Part shown: positions 24,775 to 33,869 of the stretch, piece by piece
Layout: every line of letters begins with the position of its first letter
Position numbering within the stretch: position 1 is the stretch's first letter
Source: Acidobacteriota bacterium
Lineage (GTDB): Bacteria > Acidobacteriota > Terriglobia > Acidiferrales > UBA7541
Direction of reading: 5' to 3'
Assembly (NCBI GenBank): GCA_003223215.1
Contig: QHYH01000126.1
Span: forward strand, 1 to 43,344
Length of the DNA stretch: 43,344 bases
Translations under genes and position numbers: made by a program
The notes under the pieces: generated by a model
The model's database searches: none
Told to the model about the DNA's origin: nothing
Seen by the model: only the letters and a program-made list of their open reading frames with translations

Positions 24775-25617
24775 ATGTTTACCAGCGAAATAATTCAGTT
24801 ATGCAGAGCACTCGCACGCTGCGGCGGGCTGCTGGCACTGCCACGGCGCACGATTGTCCCGCTTGTGAGTCTGCTCCTCGCGATGCCCTCTGCAGCCCCC
24901 TCGGATGATTTCTGGAAGCATAAGCCTTCTCGGCAGTGGTCCGCTCGGGAAGCCCTGAAGCTGGTGCGAAGGTCGCCGTGGGCCAAGTTGGAAATCGTGG
25001 TGCTCGGCGAGAAAGAGACTGAAGCGGCCTTCAGCATTCCCACGGGCACAAAACACTGCGACCCGGATGCCATCGACCAAAACGGGAATTGCATGCAGAA
25101 AGGGCGAATCGAGGCGCCCGTCGATTCTTCCCGTCAGACGGATGCAGCACCGCTAATCAAACCTTGGGCCGGCATCCTGGTGCGCTGGGAATCAGCCACT
25201 CCTGTCGCCCAGGCCTTTGCGCGCCTAGCGGAACTCGGCGAAAGACCGGCCGCAGCGTTCCAGGCTCCTCCGCCGCGTCTTCCGGCAGACCGCTACGTTG
25301 TCACCGCAGTGCTCGAACGCCCAGGCGGCAAAGGTTTCGATCCTTTTGCCGTTACCCCAGCCGGTAAACCAGCCTTGGTCGCCAAACTAAAAACCCGGCG
25401 CGGCATCGTCGTCCCGCTGGAAGTCGAGTTTACCGGAGTCGGTGCGAGTTCCTCGGTCCACTACTTTTTCCCGCGAATGATGGATGCCGCTCCTCTGCTA
25501 GGCCCCGGACGCGATTGGGCAGAATTCACCTTGCTCGGGGCTGGCTTCGTCGTGCACTGCAAATTCAAACTGGACCCCGAGTTCCTCGGTCCAATTGACT
25601 CAAGAGAGAATCCGTAG
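24775..25617 (+). CDS. Secreted protein of unknown function
   Basis: About 280 residues from the ATG at 24775. The hydrophobic export segment is TIVPLVSLLLAMPSAAPSDD, followed by the recurring segment DFWKHKPSRQWSAREALKLV. The middle is a Pro-rich region and beta-strands (DRYVVTAVLERPG, KLKTRRGIVVPLEVEF), ending EFTLLGAGFVVHCKFKLDPE. Acidobacteriota encode many proteins with this Trp-rich start after the signal. No enzymatic motif is visible. The frame is open further upstream to 24661, but that part overlaps the divergent promoter region. Confidence 0.65.
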   Translation: MFTSEIIQLCRALARCGGLLALPRRTIVPLVSLLLAMPSAAPSDDFWKHKPSRQWSAREALKLVRRSPWAKLEIVVLGEKETEAAFSIPTGTKHCDPDAIDQNGNCMQKGRIEAPVDSSRQTDAAPLIKPWAGILVRWESATPVAQAFARLAELGERPAAAFQAPPPRLPADRYVVTAVLERPGGKGFDPFAVTPAGKPALVAKLKTRRGIVVPLEVEFTGVGASSSVHYFFPRMMDAAPLLGPGRDWAEFTLLGAGFVVHCKFKLDPEFLGPIDSRENP

Positions 25618-25689
25618 CTGTTACCTTGTTTGGCAATCAAAATCACCTTCCCCGCACTCTTGCGTCCTCCCGAAATGCGCGGAGAGTTT

Positions 25690-25884
25690 CGTGGTCACCT
25701 CCAAGCCTGCCAGGGTTTTCATTTGTTCGCGACCGTCATCGAACGGTGCCTCCTGCCCGACCATGGCTTGCATCCGGCGTACTCCGGGAGAGAATTCCGT
25801 ATTCTCGATATTCAGTTCGACATCGACAGGAAATTGCCCTCGGCCACAGTGCGCGCACAAATAGTAGGGACGCGAAACTTCCAC
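25690..25884 (-). pseudogene. ISKra4-family transposase fragment
   Basis: About 65 residues match the ISKra4 transposase N-terminal region: RPYYLCAHCGRGQFPVD, NTEFSPGVRRMQAMVG and LAGLEVTTK. A stop lies just upstream and the match ends after VTTK, so both ends are missing. The DDE catalytic core is absent. It marks an old insertion next to the left side of the conjugation region. Confidence 0.8.
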
Positions 25885-26108
25885 CCGCCCCCTAGGAGGG
25901 CGTGCACGGTCGTACTGTTAGTAATTGAACTCATGTACGCATCGCGCAGCGAAATAACTCGCGGCTAATCTAGCAAACCGATTTGTGAAGTTGTATCTTG
26001 ATCCGGTGTTGAACAGGTATTCACCGGATTGCGCGGCCCGATGCAGCGGTCGCAGAGTAGCCCTCAAAGCCAGAGTGTGCTGAGCCTTTGAGGAACTGAG
26101 AGGACAAA

Positions 26109-26444
26109 ATGGCCCGATACCTCCGCATACGGCAGGTAGTCAAGACCGAGCGACCGAGCGCCCATGAGCAAATCCAGGCAATTTGTGGGATCAAAGCAGA
26201 CGGAAGTCACTGGTCACTCACGCAGGACGAGGCTATTGCCCAGGCCGAGGATGGGATATCTCTTTTCTACGTGGAGAGAGCTGGAGGCCGACGATTTGAC
26301 GTCATCGTCGCCATGGATTTGCACGCCCACAAATACCTCAAAACGATCGCGGATGGAGAACAGTCGGACGAACTTCTCTATCTGCCAAGCTGTCACAACC
26401 TCGCGCACGCTGCGAACGCTCGATCTATGGCGGCCGGGCGTTGA
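26109..26444 (+). CDS. DUF3892 domain protein
   Basis: A 111-residue soluble protein whose residues 18-97 match DUF3892: IQAICGIKADGSHW, TQDEAIAQAEDGISLFYVER, and HKYLKTIADGEQSDELLYLP with the terminal SC. An AGAGGAC site lies just before the ATG at 26109. DUF3892 proteins are small, widespread and of unknown function, often found in accessory regions. No partner gene is adjacent. Confidence 0.8.
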   Translation: MARYLRIRQVVKTERPSAHEQIQAICGIKADGSHWSLTQDEAIAQAEDGISLFYVERAGGRRFDVIVAMDLHAHKYLKTIADGEQSDELLYLPSCHNLAHAANARSMAAGR

Positions 26445-27069
26445 GCCGATCTATTGACGCGAGCCTCATGCCGAACAAGAAGCCGGAAGAAATTCTTGCT
26501 TGATAAGAAATACGCCCGGCGATTCAGCGGCCAATCGCGCAGTACATTTCCGAACCAAGGTAAACGAACATGGCTCGGATCGAGGCCCTTGGCTCAGGCA
26601 CGAAACACAGTAGCTCGTCGCTGTGCTGCAAAACCACCTGCACCTCCCACGATTTTCAAACCATGCGCGAGGAGATACGCGAAAGGCTCGGCGTGCGCAT
26701 GAGTCATGCTCACGTAGAGAAGCGTGGCAACGATTCCCACGAGCAAGAGCATCCGGTCTGGAGGCCACCCCACTGACGCAACTCTGTGAGCGCCGTCCGG
26801 TTCTGTTACGCCCAGCGAACAAGGCTTTCTGAGCTCCTGAGGAATGATCGTCGAATTCTTGGGCATGACTCCGACCCAGCATCGAATCGCCTCTGCGAGT
26901 ACGTATCGCTCCTTTTCCAGACGGAGGACAGGCTGCACACGCCCATCTCGATTTTCAGAAGACTTCTGCATTGAGGGCGTCGGTACGGATAAGCCACCGG
27001 CAATGGTCAAGCACGGCGCAACAAGGAGAAAAATGAGCCGTCTAATCTAGTGTATTGCAGCGCCTTGAT

Positions 27070-27088
27070 GAGGTTTCAATTGAACCTC
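27070..27088. promoter_or_regulatory. Palindrome centred on TTCAATTGAA
   Basis: GAGG, a single T, TTCAATTGAA (a perfect 10-bp palindrome, 27075-27084) and CCTC form a near-perfect 19-base dyad. It lies about 370 bases upstream of the VirB2 gene. No T tract follows, so a regulator binding site is more likely than a terminator. Confidence 0.4.
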
Positions 27089-27218
27089 GCGCCGATTTCC
27101 ACGTCAACAAGCAAATGGCCAATCGCGGATCCACCAGCATCCGTTGGCGAAGCGTTGGCTTCCTGCTCTCAAACTGTTTTTCCTACTTTCTCTCTCCCCG
27201 ATGCTCCCTAGCAAGTGA

Positions 27219-27408
27219 GGAGAGTTCTCGCCGGTTTTTTCCTGGGAGCTTGGCTGCTTCTTAAAGCCCCAGGGGGCAACGCGCCGGGTACTAAGGTAGA
27301 AACCAACTGCCTGGAGCTCTGGCTCCGCGTACTGGAAGCAGGGAAACGGTTTTGCCTGGTCACGTGTGATGCCTCTTGGGAGCCAAACCGCTCGAGCGAG
27401 AACTCTCC
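27219..27408. repeat. Two distant 13-bp inverted copies, candidate paired operators
   Basis: GGAGAGTTCTCGC (27219-27231) and its exact reverse complement GCGAGAACTCTCC (27396-27408) are separated by 164 bases. Each copy contains the dyad GAGA-NN-TCTC and so could itself bind a dimer. The second copy ends 46 bases before the VirB2 start codon. Paired operators with looping are a plausible reading. Confidence 0.5.
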
Positions 27409-27454
27409 GAACTTGATCGGCGAGCGAAGACGTCAACAGGGAGGTGGCCGGAAA

Positions 27455-27772
27455 ATGAGACACCATTGGTGGAAGGTCCTTAGGTTTAAGAAAGCATTCA
27501 GGAAACTGGTCGTCGCCGTGACGGGACTCGTTCTCGCGGCTCCAGCTTTCGCGCAAGTGTCGGGGAGCTCTCCGTGGGAAAACGCCGTTAACGTGCTGCA
27601 AGCCGCGTTTACCAGCACCATCGCCCGCGGCCTTTCCTTGGTGGCCATCGTGGTATCCGGCCTCACGTTCGCCTTCGGAGAAGGCGGCTCGAAGCGAGTG
27701 CTCGCAGGCGTGCTTTTCGGCGTCGGCATGGCCATCGCCGCTGTCAACTTCCTCGCCTGGCTCTTTCCGTGA
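27455..27772 (+). CDS. trbC: VirB2/TrbC-type conjugative pilin
   Basis: A 105-residue pilin precursor. It has a long basic N-terminal signal with cleavage expected after LVLAAPAFA, then two hydrophobic segments (IARGLSLVAIVVSGLTFAFG and VLAGVLFGVGMAIAAVNFLA) with a short polar loop EGGSKR, the usual VirB2/TrbC layout. GGGAGGTGG lies before the ATG at 27455. It opens the type IV secretion operon. After processing it would polymerise as the pilus subunit. Confidence 0.88.
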   Translation: MRHHWWKVLRFKKAFRKLVVAVTGLVLAAPAFAQVSGSSPWENAVNVLQAAFTSTIARGLSLVAIVVSGLTFAFGEGGSKRVLAGVLFGVGMAIAAVNFLAWLFP

Positions 27773-27810
27773 GTGGGGAGCGGTTTTAGGTACTCTCGCG
27801 GGAGCGGCGC

Positions 27811-28110
27811 ATGGCAAGCGGCGAGCGTGTGAATCCGGTCTATAGATCGATCTCGAGGCCTCTGACGATTCTCGGCGCGGAAAGAAAGCTCTTTTTCTTC
27901 GCCATGTGCGTCGGCGCGGGAACCTTCAACCTGCTCGGCAGTCTGCTGGGAGGGGTCCTTATGTTTGTGTTGCTCTACTCGGTCGCGCGCTGGGCCACCA
28001 AAACAGACCCGCAGATCCTTCGTTTCCTGCTTTCATCGCCCAGGCTGCGCGCCCAATACGACCCGTCAAAGTTCAGCCCGATTGCGGTCCGCAGGATCCC
28101 CCATGCTTAA
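27811..28110 (+). CDS. trbD: VirB3/TrbD-type membrane protein
   Basis: A 99-residue inner-membrane protein with the family start NPVYRSISRPLTILGAERKL and one long hydrophobic hairpin (FFAMCVGAGTFNLLGSLLGG, then VLMFVLLYSVARW). The C-terminus DPQILRFLLSSPRLRAQYDP is typical of TrbD. VirB3 is needed with VirB4 for pilus assembly. It is 38 bases after the pilin gene and overlaps the VirB4 start by eight bases (28103-28110), implying translational coupling. Confidence 0.88.
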   Translation: MASGERVNPVYRSISRPLTILGAERKLFFFAMCVGAGTFNLLGSLLGGVLMFVLLYSVARWATKTDPQILRFLLSSPRLRAQYDPSKFSPIAVRRIPHA

Positions 28111-30550
28111 GCTGAAACGGATTTTCAAGAACTACGAAGAGACAGGTTCTCTCAACGAACAGGTGAACCTCTACGGCTTCGTCGACTCCCACATGTTCCT
28201 CACCAAGACGGGAGACCTCGGCGTTGTGGTGGAAGTGCGGGGTGTCGATTACGAATGCCTGGACCAAACCACGCTCGCAAGCCTCACGAAGCGGCTTGAA
28301 TCGGCGTTCAAGCTGTTTGACGACAACTACCGCATCTATCAGTACCTCTTCAAACGGAATAACAAAACGATCCCGTACCGGCTCTATGGCAAGCCTGTTG
28401 TGGACACGGCCATCAAGAATCGCCTCGCGTATTTTGCGGGCAAAGCGGACAGGCTTTTCTCGCTGTCGATCTATTACGTCATTCTCTTCGAAGGCTTCCG
28501 CTACACGCGCACGCTCGCGGCTACGCTCGTCGCCATTCCGAAGCAGCCTGCCAAAGCGCTTTCGGAATTGAGAGCCCATTTCTCAGCAAGAAACCAGATC
28601 CTGCTCCTCGAGGGCGAACTCAGCCGGGCGCAGGCGAACCTCCTGCAAAAGGTCGAAAGCTTCCTCCTCCAGGTCAGCGATTTTCTGCCGGCCCGCTTGC
28701 TCGGCAAGCAAGAAGCCTTCCGCATCCTCAAACAGACCCTGAACTTCGCCCCCGCAAAGATCGAATTTTCAAAACTCCTTCACGACACGTTTTTGGACTT
28801 TTCCCTCTCTGAGTCCCATTTGGAATGCCACAGAGGGCACCTCCGCGTGGACGATTATTACGTCAAGGTTCTGACGCTCAAGGAACCCTCCGCCGAGAGC
28901 TTTCCGCTCATCTTCCGACGCCTGCTCGAAGTCGAGGCCAACTACCACGTGGTAACGGAATGGAAGAGGGAAGATTCGGGCAGAGCCAGGCGAATCATTC
29001 AGGCCAAGCGCAGGCATTTTCACAACACCAAGCGATCTTTCCTGGGCCAGGTGAACCTGAACGATCAGCCGGCGCAAGATGTTCTATGGGACGACTCGAA
29101 AGAGTCCCGGGTCCGCGAGCTCGGAGAGAGCATCAAGGAGATCGAGTTAAAAGGGAATTACTTTGGCCAGTTTTCCCTTAGCGTCGTCATTTACGATCTC
29201 GACCTCGGGAAAGTGGACCGCGCGTCGGCGGAGTTCTACAAGGTCTTTAGCGTCCACGACGCGCAGCTCTATGAAGAGAAATACAACCTTCTGAACGCAT
29301 TTCTTGCGACCATTCCCGGCAATTACGCCTGGAATCTCCGCTCCCTCTATCTCCTGAACTCGAACTACGCGGACTATTCCTTTCTCTTTACCCTCGACTG
29401 CGGCGAGCCGCAAAACGGCCATCTCGAGAAGGAGTATCTCGCGGTCCTGGAAACGAACCACCACACGCCTTACTTTTTGAACCTCCATCACCGCGACGTC
29501 GCGCACACCATGGTTCTCGGCCGCACGGGCGCCGGGAAATCGTTTCTGCTGAATTTTCTCGTCAGCAACCTCCAGAAGTACGATCCCTGGACGTTTATCT
29601 TCGATCTGGGCGGAAGCTTCGAGAGTCTGACCGAACTGTTTGGCGGGAGTTATATAAAGGTTGGAATCCATTCGCCGGACTTCAAAATCAATCCCTTCTC
29701 GCTACCGCCCACAAAGCAAAACCTCGATTTCTTGGCCCTTTTCCTAAAGGTTCTGCTGCAAGGCCAAGCCCCGCCCGAACTGAATCCTTCTGAGGAGCGC
29801 GACCTCTACCAGCAGATCGAAAACCTTTACTCCGTTGATCCGGCGCTCCGAACTCTGGGAGTGCTCGCCAATACCCTCCCTCATGGCCTGTCGGACCGGC
29901 TCGCGAAGTGGATCGAAGGAGGCCAGTTCGGCTTCGTGTTCGACAACTCGGAAGACACGATTTCGTTTTCAAGATTCCAGTGCTTCGACTTCGAGCGCTT
30001 GCGCCAGTATCCCGAGCTTCTCGAACCGCTGCTTTTCTACATCCTGCATCGCGCCAACGCGGTCATCGCCAACCGCCAGGTCAGCACGACGTTCAAGGCT
30101 TTCTTCATCGACGAGGCCTGGGTCTTCCTGAAGAATCCGAGCATTCAGAGATACGTTGTGGAGGCGCTCAAGACCTGGCGAAAAGCAAACGCCGCCATGA
30201 TTCTGTCCACGCAGTCGCTCGACGAACTGCGCCGTTCGGACGTTCTCGACGTAATCATCGAAAGCTGCCCGACGAAGCTCTTCCTGGCCAACCCCGACAT
30301 GGACCGGGATCTCTACGCGCGCCAGTTTCATCTGAACGAAACCGAAATCGACCTGATCCGGGCGCTCGTTCCCAAGCGACAATTTCTTCTCAAAACGCCC
30401 GAGCACGCCAAAGTCGCAAATCTCACCGTGGACAGGAAGAGCTACTGGCTCTACACAAACGATCCGTTCGACAACCGCAAGCGCCGGGAAGCCTTCGACA
30501 CCTATGGATTCGAGAAGGGACTCGACGTCCTGGCAGGGATGGCGCCATGA
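28103..30550 (+). CDS. trbE: VirB4/TrbE conjugation ATPase
   Basis: An 815-residue ATPase. The N-terminal CagE/TrbE/VirB domain occupies about residues 1-420. The motor domain has Walker A GRTGAGKS (473-480), Walker B FFIDEAW with Asp670-Glu671, and the downstream STQSLDEL motif. It energises pilus biogenesis and substrate transfer at the inner membrane. The start at 28103 overlaps the VirB3 gene and is followed by LKLKRIFKNYEETGSLNE, the usual TrbE beginning. Its TGA overlaps the next ATG by four bases. Confidence 0.93.
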   Translation: MLKLKRIFKNYEETGSLNEQVNLYGFVDSHMFLTKTGDLGVVVEVRGVDYECLDQTTLASLTKRLESAFKLFDDNYRIYQYLFKRNNKTIPYRLYGKPVVDTAIKNRLAYFAGKADRLFSLSIYYVILFEGFRYTRTLAATLVAIPKQPAKALSELRAHFSARNQILLLEGELSRAQANLLQKVESFLLQVSDFLPARLLGKQEAFRILKQTLNFAPAKIEFSKLLHDTFLDFSLSESHLECHRGHLRVDDYYVKVLTLKEPSAESFPLIFRRLLEVEANYHVVTEWKREDSGRARRIIQAKRRHFHNTKRSFLGQVNLNDQPAQDVLWDDSKESRVRELGESIKEIELKGNYFGQFSLSVVIYDLDLGKVDRASAEFYKVFSVHDAQLYEEKYNLLNAFLATIPGNYAWNLRSLYLLNSNYADYSFLFTLDCGEPQNGHLEKEYLAVLETNHHTPYFLNLHHRDVAHTMVLGRTGAGKSFLLNFLVSNLQKYDPWTFIFDLGGSFESLTELFGGSYIKVGIHSPDFKINPFSLPPTKQNLDFLALFLKVLLQGQAPPELNPSEERDLYQQIENLYSVDPALRTLGVLANTLPHGLSDRLAKWIEGGQFGFVFDNSEDTISFSRFQCFDFERLRQYPELLEPLLFYILHRANAVIANRQVSTTFKAFFIDEAWVFLKNPSIQRYVVEALKTWRKANAAMILSTQSLDELRRSDVLDVIIESCPTKLFLANPDMDRDLYARQFHLNETEIDLIRALVPKRQFLLKTPEHAKVANLTVDRKSYWLYTNDPFDNRKRREAFDTYGFEKGLDVLAGMAP

Positions 30551-30825
30551 AAACGCTCCTCATCTCGTTTGTCATTTGGGTTTTGATCGTGCCTGCTTTG
30601 GTGGCTTTGTTCCTCATCTTCACTTTTATCGCGGCGTTTCTCCCCGACCTCTATTTCGCTGCCACCTCGTTCGCGCTCGCCTTCGCTGTCGTCACGATGG
30701 TGTGGGGGCCTTTCTGGTTCGGGCCGTTTTTAGGTTCGAGCGCCCATTTCTTTCCAAGAAATCGGCGACACCCAAATGCAACCCAGGAGAAAAAGCGTGC
30801 ACACTCTTTTCAAGTCCGTTCTTAA
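30547..30825 (+). CDS. Small membrane protein between VirB4 and VirB9
   Basis: A 92-residue protein with two or three hydrophobic segments (LLISFVIWVLIVPALVALFL, YFAATSFALAFAVVTMVWG) and a basic C-terminus. The ATG at 30547 overlaps the VirB4 stop (ATGA), and the end overlaps the VirB9 reading frame start region, so it belongs to the operon. In canonical trb operons a small protein (TrbK) lies near here and acts in entry exclusion, but TrbK is a lipoprotein and this is not. The family is not recognised. Confidence 0.7.
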   Translation: MKTLLISFVIWVLIVPALVALFLIFTFIAAFLPDLYFAATSFALAFAVVTMVWGPFWFGPFLGSSAHFFPRNRRHPNATQEKKRAHSFQVRS

Positions 30826-31621
30826 AGGCAGTCTTGCTGTGTTCAGTTTCACCGTGCTGGCCATGCTGCCTGCACAAGCGGAACCAGGCAGCGGCCGTAC
30901 GGTGAAATACTCGCAGCAGGATATCGTCTCGATCCGCGCCAAAATTCGCTTTTCCACGCTCATTGTCCTGCCGCCGAACGAAGACATTCTGGACTTTGCG
31001 ACCGGCGACAAAGAGTTCTGGATCATCAACGGCGTACACAATCTCTGCTACGTCCATCCCGCAAAGGCGGGAATTCGAAGCGACCTGCATCTGGTTACCT
31101 CTACCGGACGCGTCTACTCCTTTCTCTTAACCGAAGTCAGCAACGACCCTTCGAGGGAACCCGACCTCAAGCTTTTCGTTGAGCCAAAGGAAGAATCGGC
31201 AATTGCGGGCTCGGCGGGCTTTGAAAACTACGTGCGAGCCGGCGAGGCGGAAGCCTACAAGAAGGAGCTGGACGCTCTCCGCAGCGTGACTGACAGCCAA
31301 ATCCACGCGGCCGAGGCAAGCGCGGCCAACGAGGTAGCGAAGTTCAGGGCCGACTACCCTCAGAAGCTGCAGTTTGACTATGAGCTGGACAAGAAGGCCT
31401 GGGACGAGCCTTTTCGTGTGTCGATGATCTACCACGACGAGGCGTTTACCTACATCAAGTGCGGCGCCCGCGAGAAACCCGCCCTCTACGAAAGCAAAGA
31501 CGGAAAGCCCAACCTCCTCAACTTCCAAATGGAAAACGGCGTCTATATCGCCCCCAAGATCATCGATGACGGATATCTCGTCATCGGGAAGAAGAAGGTC
31601 ACCTTTAGGCGGCGCCGCTAA
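30797..31621 (+). CDS. trbG: VirB9/TrbG-type channel protein
   Basis: A 274-residue periplasmic/outer-membrane protein. I chose the GTG at 30797 because AGGAGA lies six bases upstream and it opens a clean signal peptide (cleaved after MLPAQA); an ATG at 30776 is in frame. The N-terminal beta domain contains RAKIRFSTLIVLPPNEDILD and KEFWIINGVHNLCYVHPAK. The C-terminal domain ends NGVYIAPKIIDDGYLVIGKK, typical of VirB9/TrbG/CagX. It forms the outer ring of the core complex with VirB10 (next gene) and normally VirB7, for which no gene is visible. Confidence 0.85.
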   Translation: MHTLFKSVLKGSLAVFSFTVLAMLPAQAEPGSGRTVKYSQQDIVSIRAKIRFSTLIVLPPNEDILDFATGDKEFWIINGVHNLCYVHPAKAGIRSDLHLVTSTGRVYSFLLTEVSNDPSREPDLKLFVEPKEESAIAGSAGFENYVRAGEAEAYKKELDALRSVTDSQIHAAEASAANEVAKFRADYPQKLQFDYELDKKAWDEPFRVSMIYHDEAFTYIKCGAREKPALYESKDGKPNLLNFQMENGVYIAPKIIDDGYLVIGKKKVTFRRRR

Positions 31622-31659
31622 GGAGCCGCGAACAAAGGAAAGAACACGGAGCGGAAAAG

Positions 31660-32961
31660 ATGAAGGAGCCGATCGAAGACAAAGCGCCCAAACCGCCTGG
31701 GCTTCTCCCAAAGCATGTGCAGTCCTGGCTGATCCTGGGGCTGGCCGTGCTGATGATCGTGATCATGTGGCTCACGGGCGGCAAGAAGCATGAGAGCGCC
31801 ACCAAGGCAACGGTTCCTGTGGCCGCCGCGCCGCAATCCGTAGAACTCAACGAGAGCAAGATTGCGGAGCTGCAGAGTCGCATCCAAGAGCTTCAACGCG
31901 AACAACTTGTCGCCCAGAGTGCTCTTGCGCACGAGAGTCGCCTGCTTGGCGGGATGCCTTCGGGCGAGCAGCAGGCCAACGTATCTCCCCATCCGTCAGC
32001 CGAACACACCGAGGACAGGATCAAAGCAGAGCGCAGGACGCGCGAGTACTTGTCGCTGTTTGCCTCCAACCTCGCCTTAAGCTACCGCAAGGCCGCGAAC
32101 CGGACCGAGCCGGGCGAGCCCGAGCCCGCCTTTCCGGTAACCGAAGAACCACGCGCAGCTCCTGCTCTTCCTCCGCAAGACGCAGCCCTGTTGTCGCAAA
32201 TGCTAAAGGATGCTCCGCTTGGCGTTTCGCCGCAATCCGTCCCGGCTGCAGAACTTACCACTAGCACGCCGCCTGAACCCCACAACGCTTCGGCGAGCCC
32301 AGAAACCAGCCGCCCAACCAAGGAGGTCCATAACCCTGCCGCCGCGCCCCGTCATCTCTCCTCCGCGGCGGCAGGGAAAACCTACATTCTCTTTGAAGGG
32401 ACGATTCTCGAGGCTGTACTTCTCACTCGGCTCGACGGGCAGTTTACCGGTCCAGTCGAATGCCTCTTAACCAATGATATGTTTTCACACGACCGCCAGC
32501 ACCTTCTCATGCCGGCAGGCTCGAAAATTCTCGGCGAGACACGCAAGGTGGACGCTTTTGGCCAGACTCGTCTTGCCGTTCTCTTCCACCGCCTCATCAT
32601 GCCGGATGGGTTCTCGCTGAGCCTCGACCAGTTCAAGGGCCTCAATCAGGCGGGTGATGCGGGCCTGCGCGATCAGGTGAACAACCATTACCTGCGGATT
32701 TTCGGAGTCTCGATGGCCATCGGCGCCCTCGGGGCCGTGGCCCAAAGTGGCACGGCGGGCCCGCTTACGGCCTCCGGCACGGACGTCACGCGCCAGGGGT
32801 TCGCGCAAAGCACAGCGCAATCCTCAGCCCAGATCCTCAACAAATTCTTGAACATCCTGCCCACGGTCACAATCCGCGAAGGTCACCGCGTCAAAGTCTA
32901 TCTTTCAGGCGACCTCGCTTTGCCCGATTACAACCACCATCAACTGCCCCGCGACCTCTGA
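31660..32961 (+). CDS. trbI: VirB10/TrbI-type core complex protein
   Basis: A 433-residue protein with a short cytoplasmic tail, one membrane helix at about residues 22-40 (SWLILGLAVLMIVIMWL), a coiled and Pro-rich periplasmic stretch, and the VirB10 beta-barrel from about residue 240 (YILFEGTILEAVLLTRLDGQ, LMPAGSKILGETRKVDAFGQ, TIREGHRVKVYLSGDLALP). VirB10 spans both membranes and senses ATPase state to open the channel. It follows the VirB9 gene by 38 bases and has GGAG before the ATG. Confidence 0.92.
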   Translation: MKEPIEDKAPKPPGLLPKHVQSWLILGLAVLMIVIMWLTGGKKHESATKATVPVAAAPQSVELNESKIAELQSRIQELQREQLVAQSALAHESRLLGGMPSGEQQANVSPHPSAEHTEDRIKAERRTREYLSLFASNLALSYRKAANRTEPGEPEPAFPVTEEPRAAPALPPQDAALLSQMLKDAPLGVSPQSVPAAELTTSTPPEPHNASASPETSRPTKEVHNPAAAPRHLSSAAAGKTYILFEGTILEAVLLTRLDGQFTGPVECLLTNDMFSHDRQHLLMPAGSKILGETRKVDAFGQTRLAVLFHRLIMPDGFSLSLDQFKGLNQAGDAGLRDQVNNHYLRIFGVSMAIGALGAVAQSGTAGPLTASGTDVTRQGFAQSTAQSSAQILNKFLNILPTVTIREGHRVKVYLSGDLALPDYNHHQLPRDL

Positions 32962-33010
32962 AGCTCGGTACCTATAAATCCTAAAGTTCAGAAAAAAGGG
33001 AGAAAAACGC

Positions 33011-33835
33011 ATGAAACAAAAGGCTCTGGCGGTAATGCTGGTGCTCGCACTCTCGGCCGGAACGGCGTCTGCGCAATTCGGCTTCGGCGGAGTCGTCTAT
33101 GACCCCACGAACTATCACAACGCCCTGCTGCGCTACTTCCAGTTGCAGCAGCAGCTCATTCAGCTCAGAAACAGCTACGCCGAGCTCGTCGCGCAATACA
33201 ACTTGGCCATCCGCATGGCCAAGAACATCCCTAACATGCCGGCCCGCTACCGCGCGTTGTTTTCGCAATGGAGAAACACGGGCGCCCGGGACGTTTACGG
33301 GAATACCGGTGCCTGGACGAGCGGCGTCAATTCAGGACAGTTTCCAAGCGTCGCTGCCGGCTACGAGCACGCGACAACACAATTGCTCCCCTACGACCCG
33401 ACGGCACTCGGCAGCATGACTCCCGCAGAACGGGAGCGAGTCAAATCCCAGTATGCCTCGGTCGAACTCGCTGACGGAGCAAACACCACGGCGCTGGCCA
33501 CCATCGGGTCCATCCGCGGGAATGCCCAGACGATCGAGAGCCGGATTTCGAACCTCGAGGAAGACTCCCTTTCCGGTGACCCCAATCTGAACACGGAAGT
33601 CTCCGTGCTCAACAAGATCAATGCAGCCAACGTTTTGACGCTCCGCACCGTGCAAGACTCGAACAAGCTCCTCGCCTCTCTCCTCGAGCAACAAACCATC
33701 CTCTCGAAGCAGCAGCGTGAAGCAACCGCGAATGCCATCAATGCCGAGATTGCGCGGCGTCGAAATCTCGCCGGGAACATGGCCCGGCTCACCAGCACGC
33801 TCACCGACTCCCTTGAGAACTTCCGGATGCCGTAG
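33011..33835 (+). CDS. trbJ: TrbJ/VirB5-like pilus-associated protein
   Basis: A 274-residue exported protein with signal peptide (KALAVMLVLALSAGTASAQ) and the TrbJ-type start of the mature part (GGVVYDPTNYHNALLRYFQ). Long alpha-helical coiled coils follow (QLQQQLIQLRNSYAELVAQ and, near the end, EQQTILSKQQREATANAINA). VirB5/TrbJ proteins sit at the pilus tip and help recipient contact. GGGAG precedes the ATG, and the gene is 49 bases after the VirB10 gene. Confidence 0.82.
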   Translation: MKQKALAVMLVLALSAGTASAQFGFGGVVYDPTNYHNALLRYFQLQQQLIQLRNSYAELVAQYNLAIRMAKNIPNMPARYRALFSQWRNTGARDVYGNTGAWTSGVNSGQFPSVAAGYEHATTQLLPYDPTALGSMTPAERERVKSQYASVELADGANTTALATIGSIRGNAQTIESRISNLEEDSLSGDPNLNTEVSVLNKINAANVLTLRTVQDSNKLLASLLEQQTILSKQQREATANAINAEIARRRNLAGNMARLTSTLTDSLENFRMP

Positions 33836-33869
33836 CAGCTCACCTTGTCGCGTCGAAGGAGCGATCCGC

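Larger units (their letters stand above)
26445..27454. other. 1-kb region upstream of the conjugation operon
   Basis: No confident gene. A minus-strand frame (about 27048 to 26594) would encode a signal-like segment (IRRLIFLLVAPCLTIAGG) and later a hydrophobic helix (RMLLLVGIVATLLYVSM). It begins right after a TAG and has no ATG or GTG at the expected position, so it is probably a broken secreted-protein gene. The right part holds a palindrome at 27070-27088 and the distant inverted repeats at 27219-27231 and 27396-27408, both likely operators for the operon. No clear promoter was identified. Confidence 0.4.

Noticed and set aside
27211-27240. Rho-independent terminator before the transfer operon
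   Set aside because: A 5-bp GTGAG/CTCGC stem is followed by T6, but it is weak and has a spacer; the longer 13-bp distant repeat explains these bases better.
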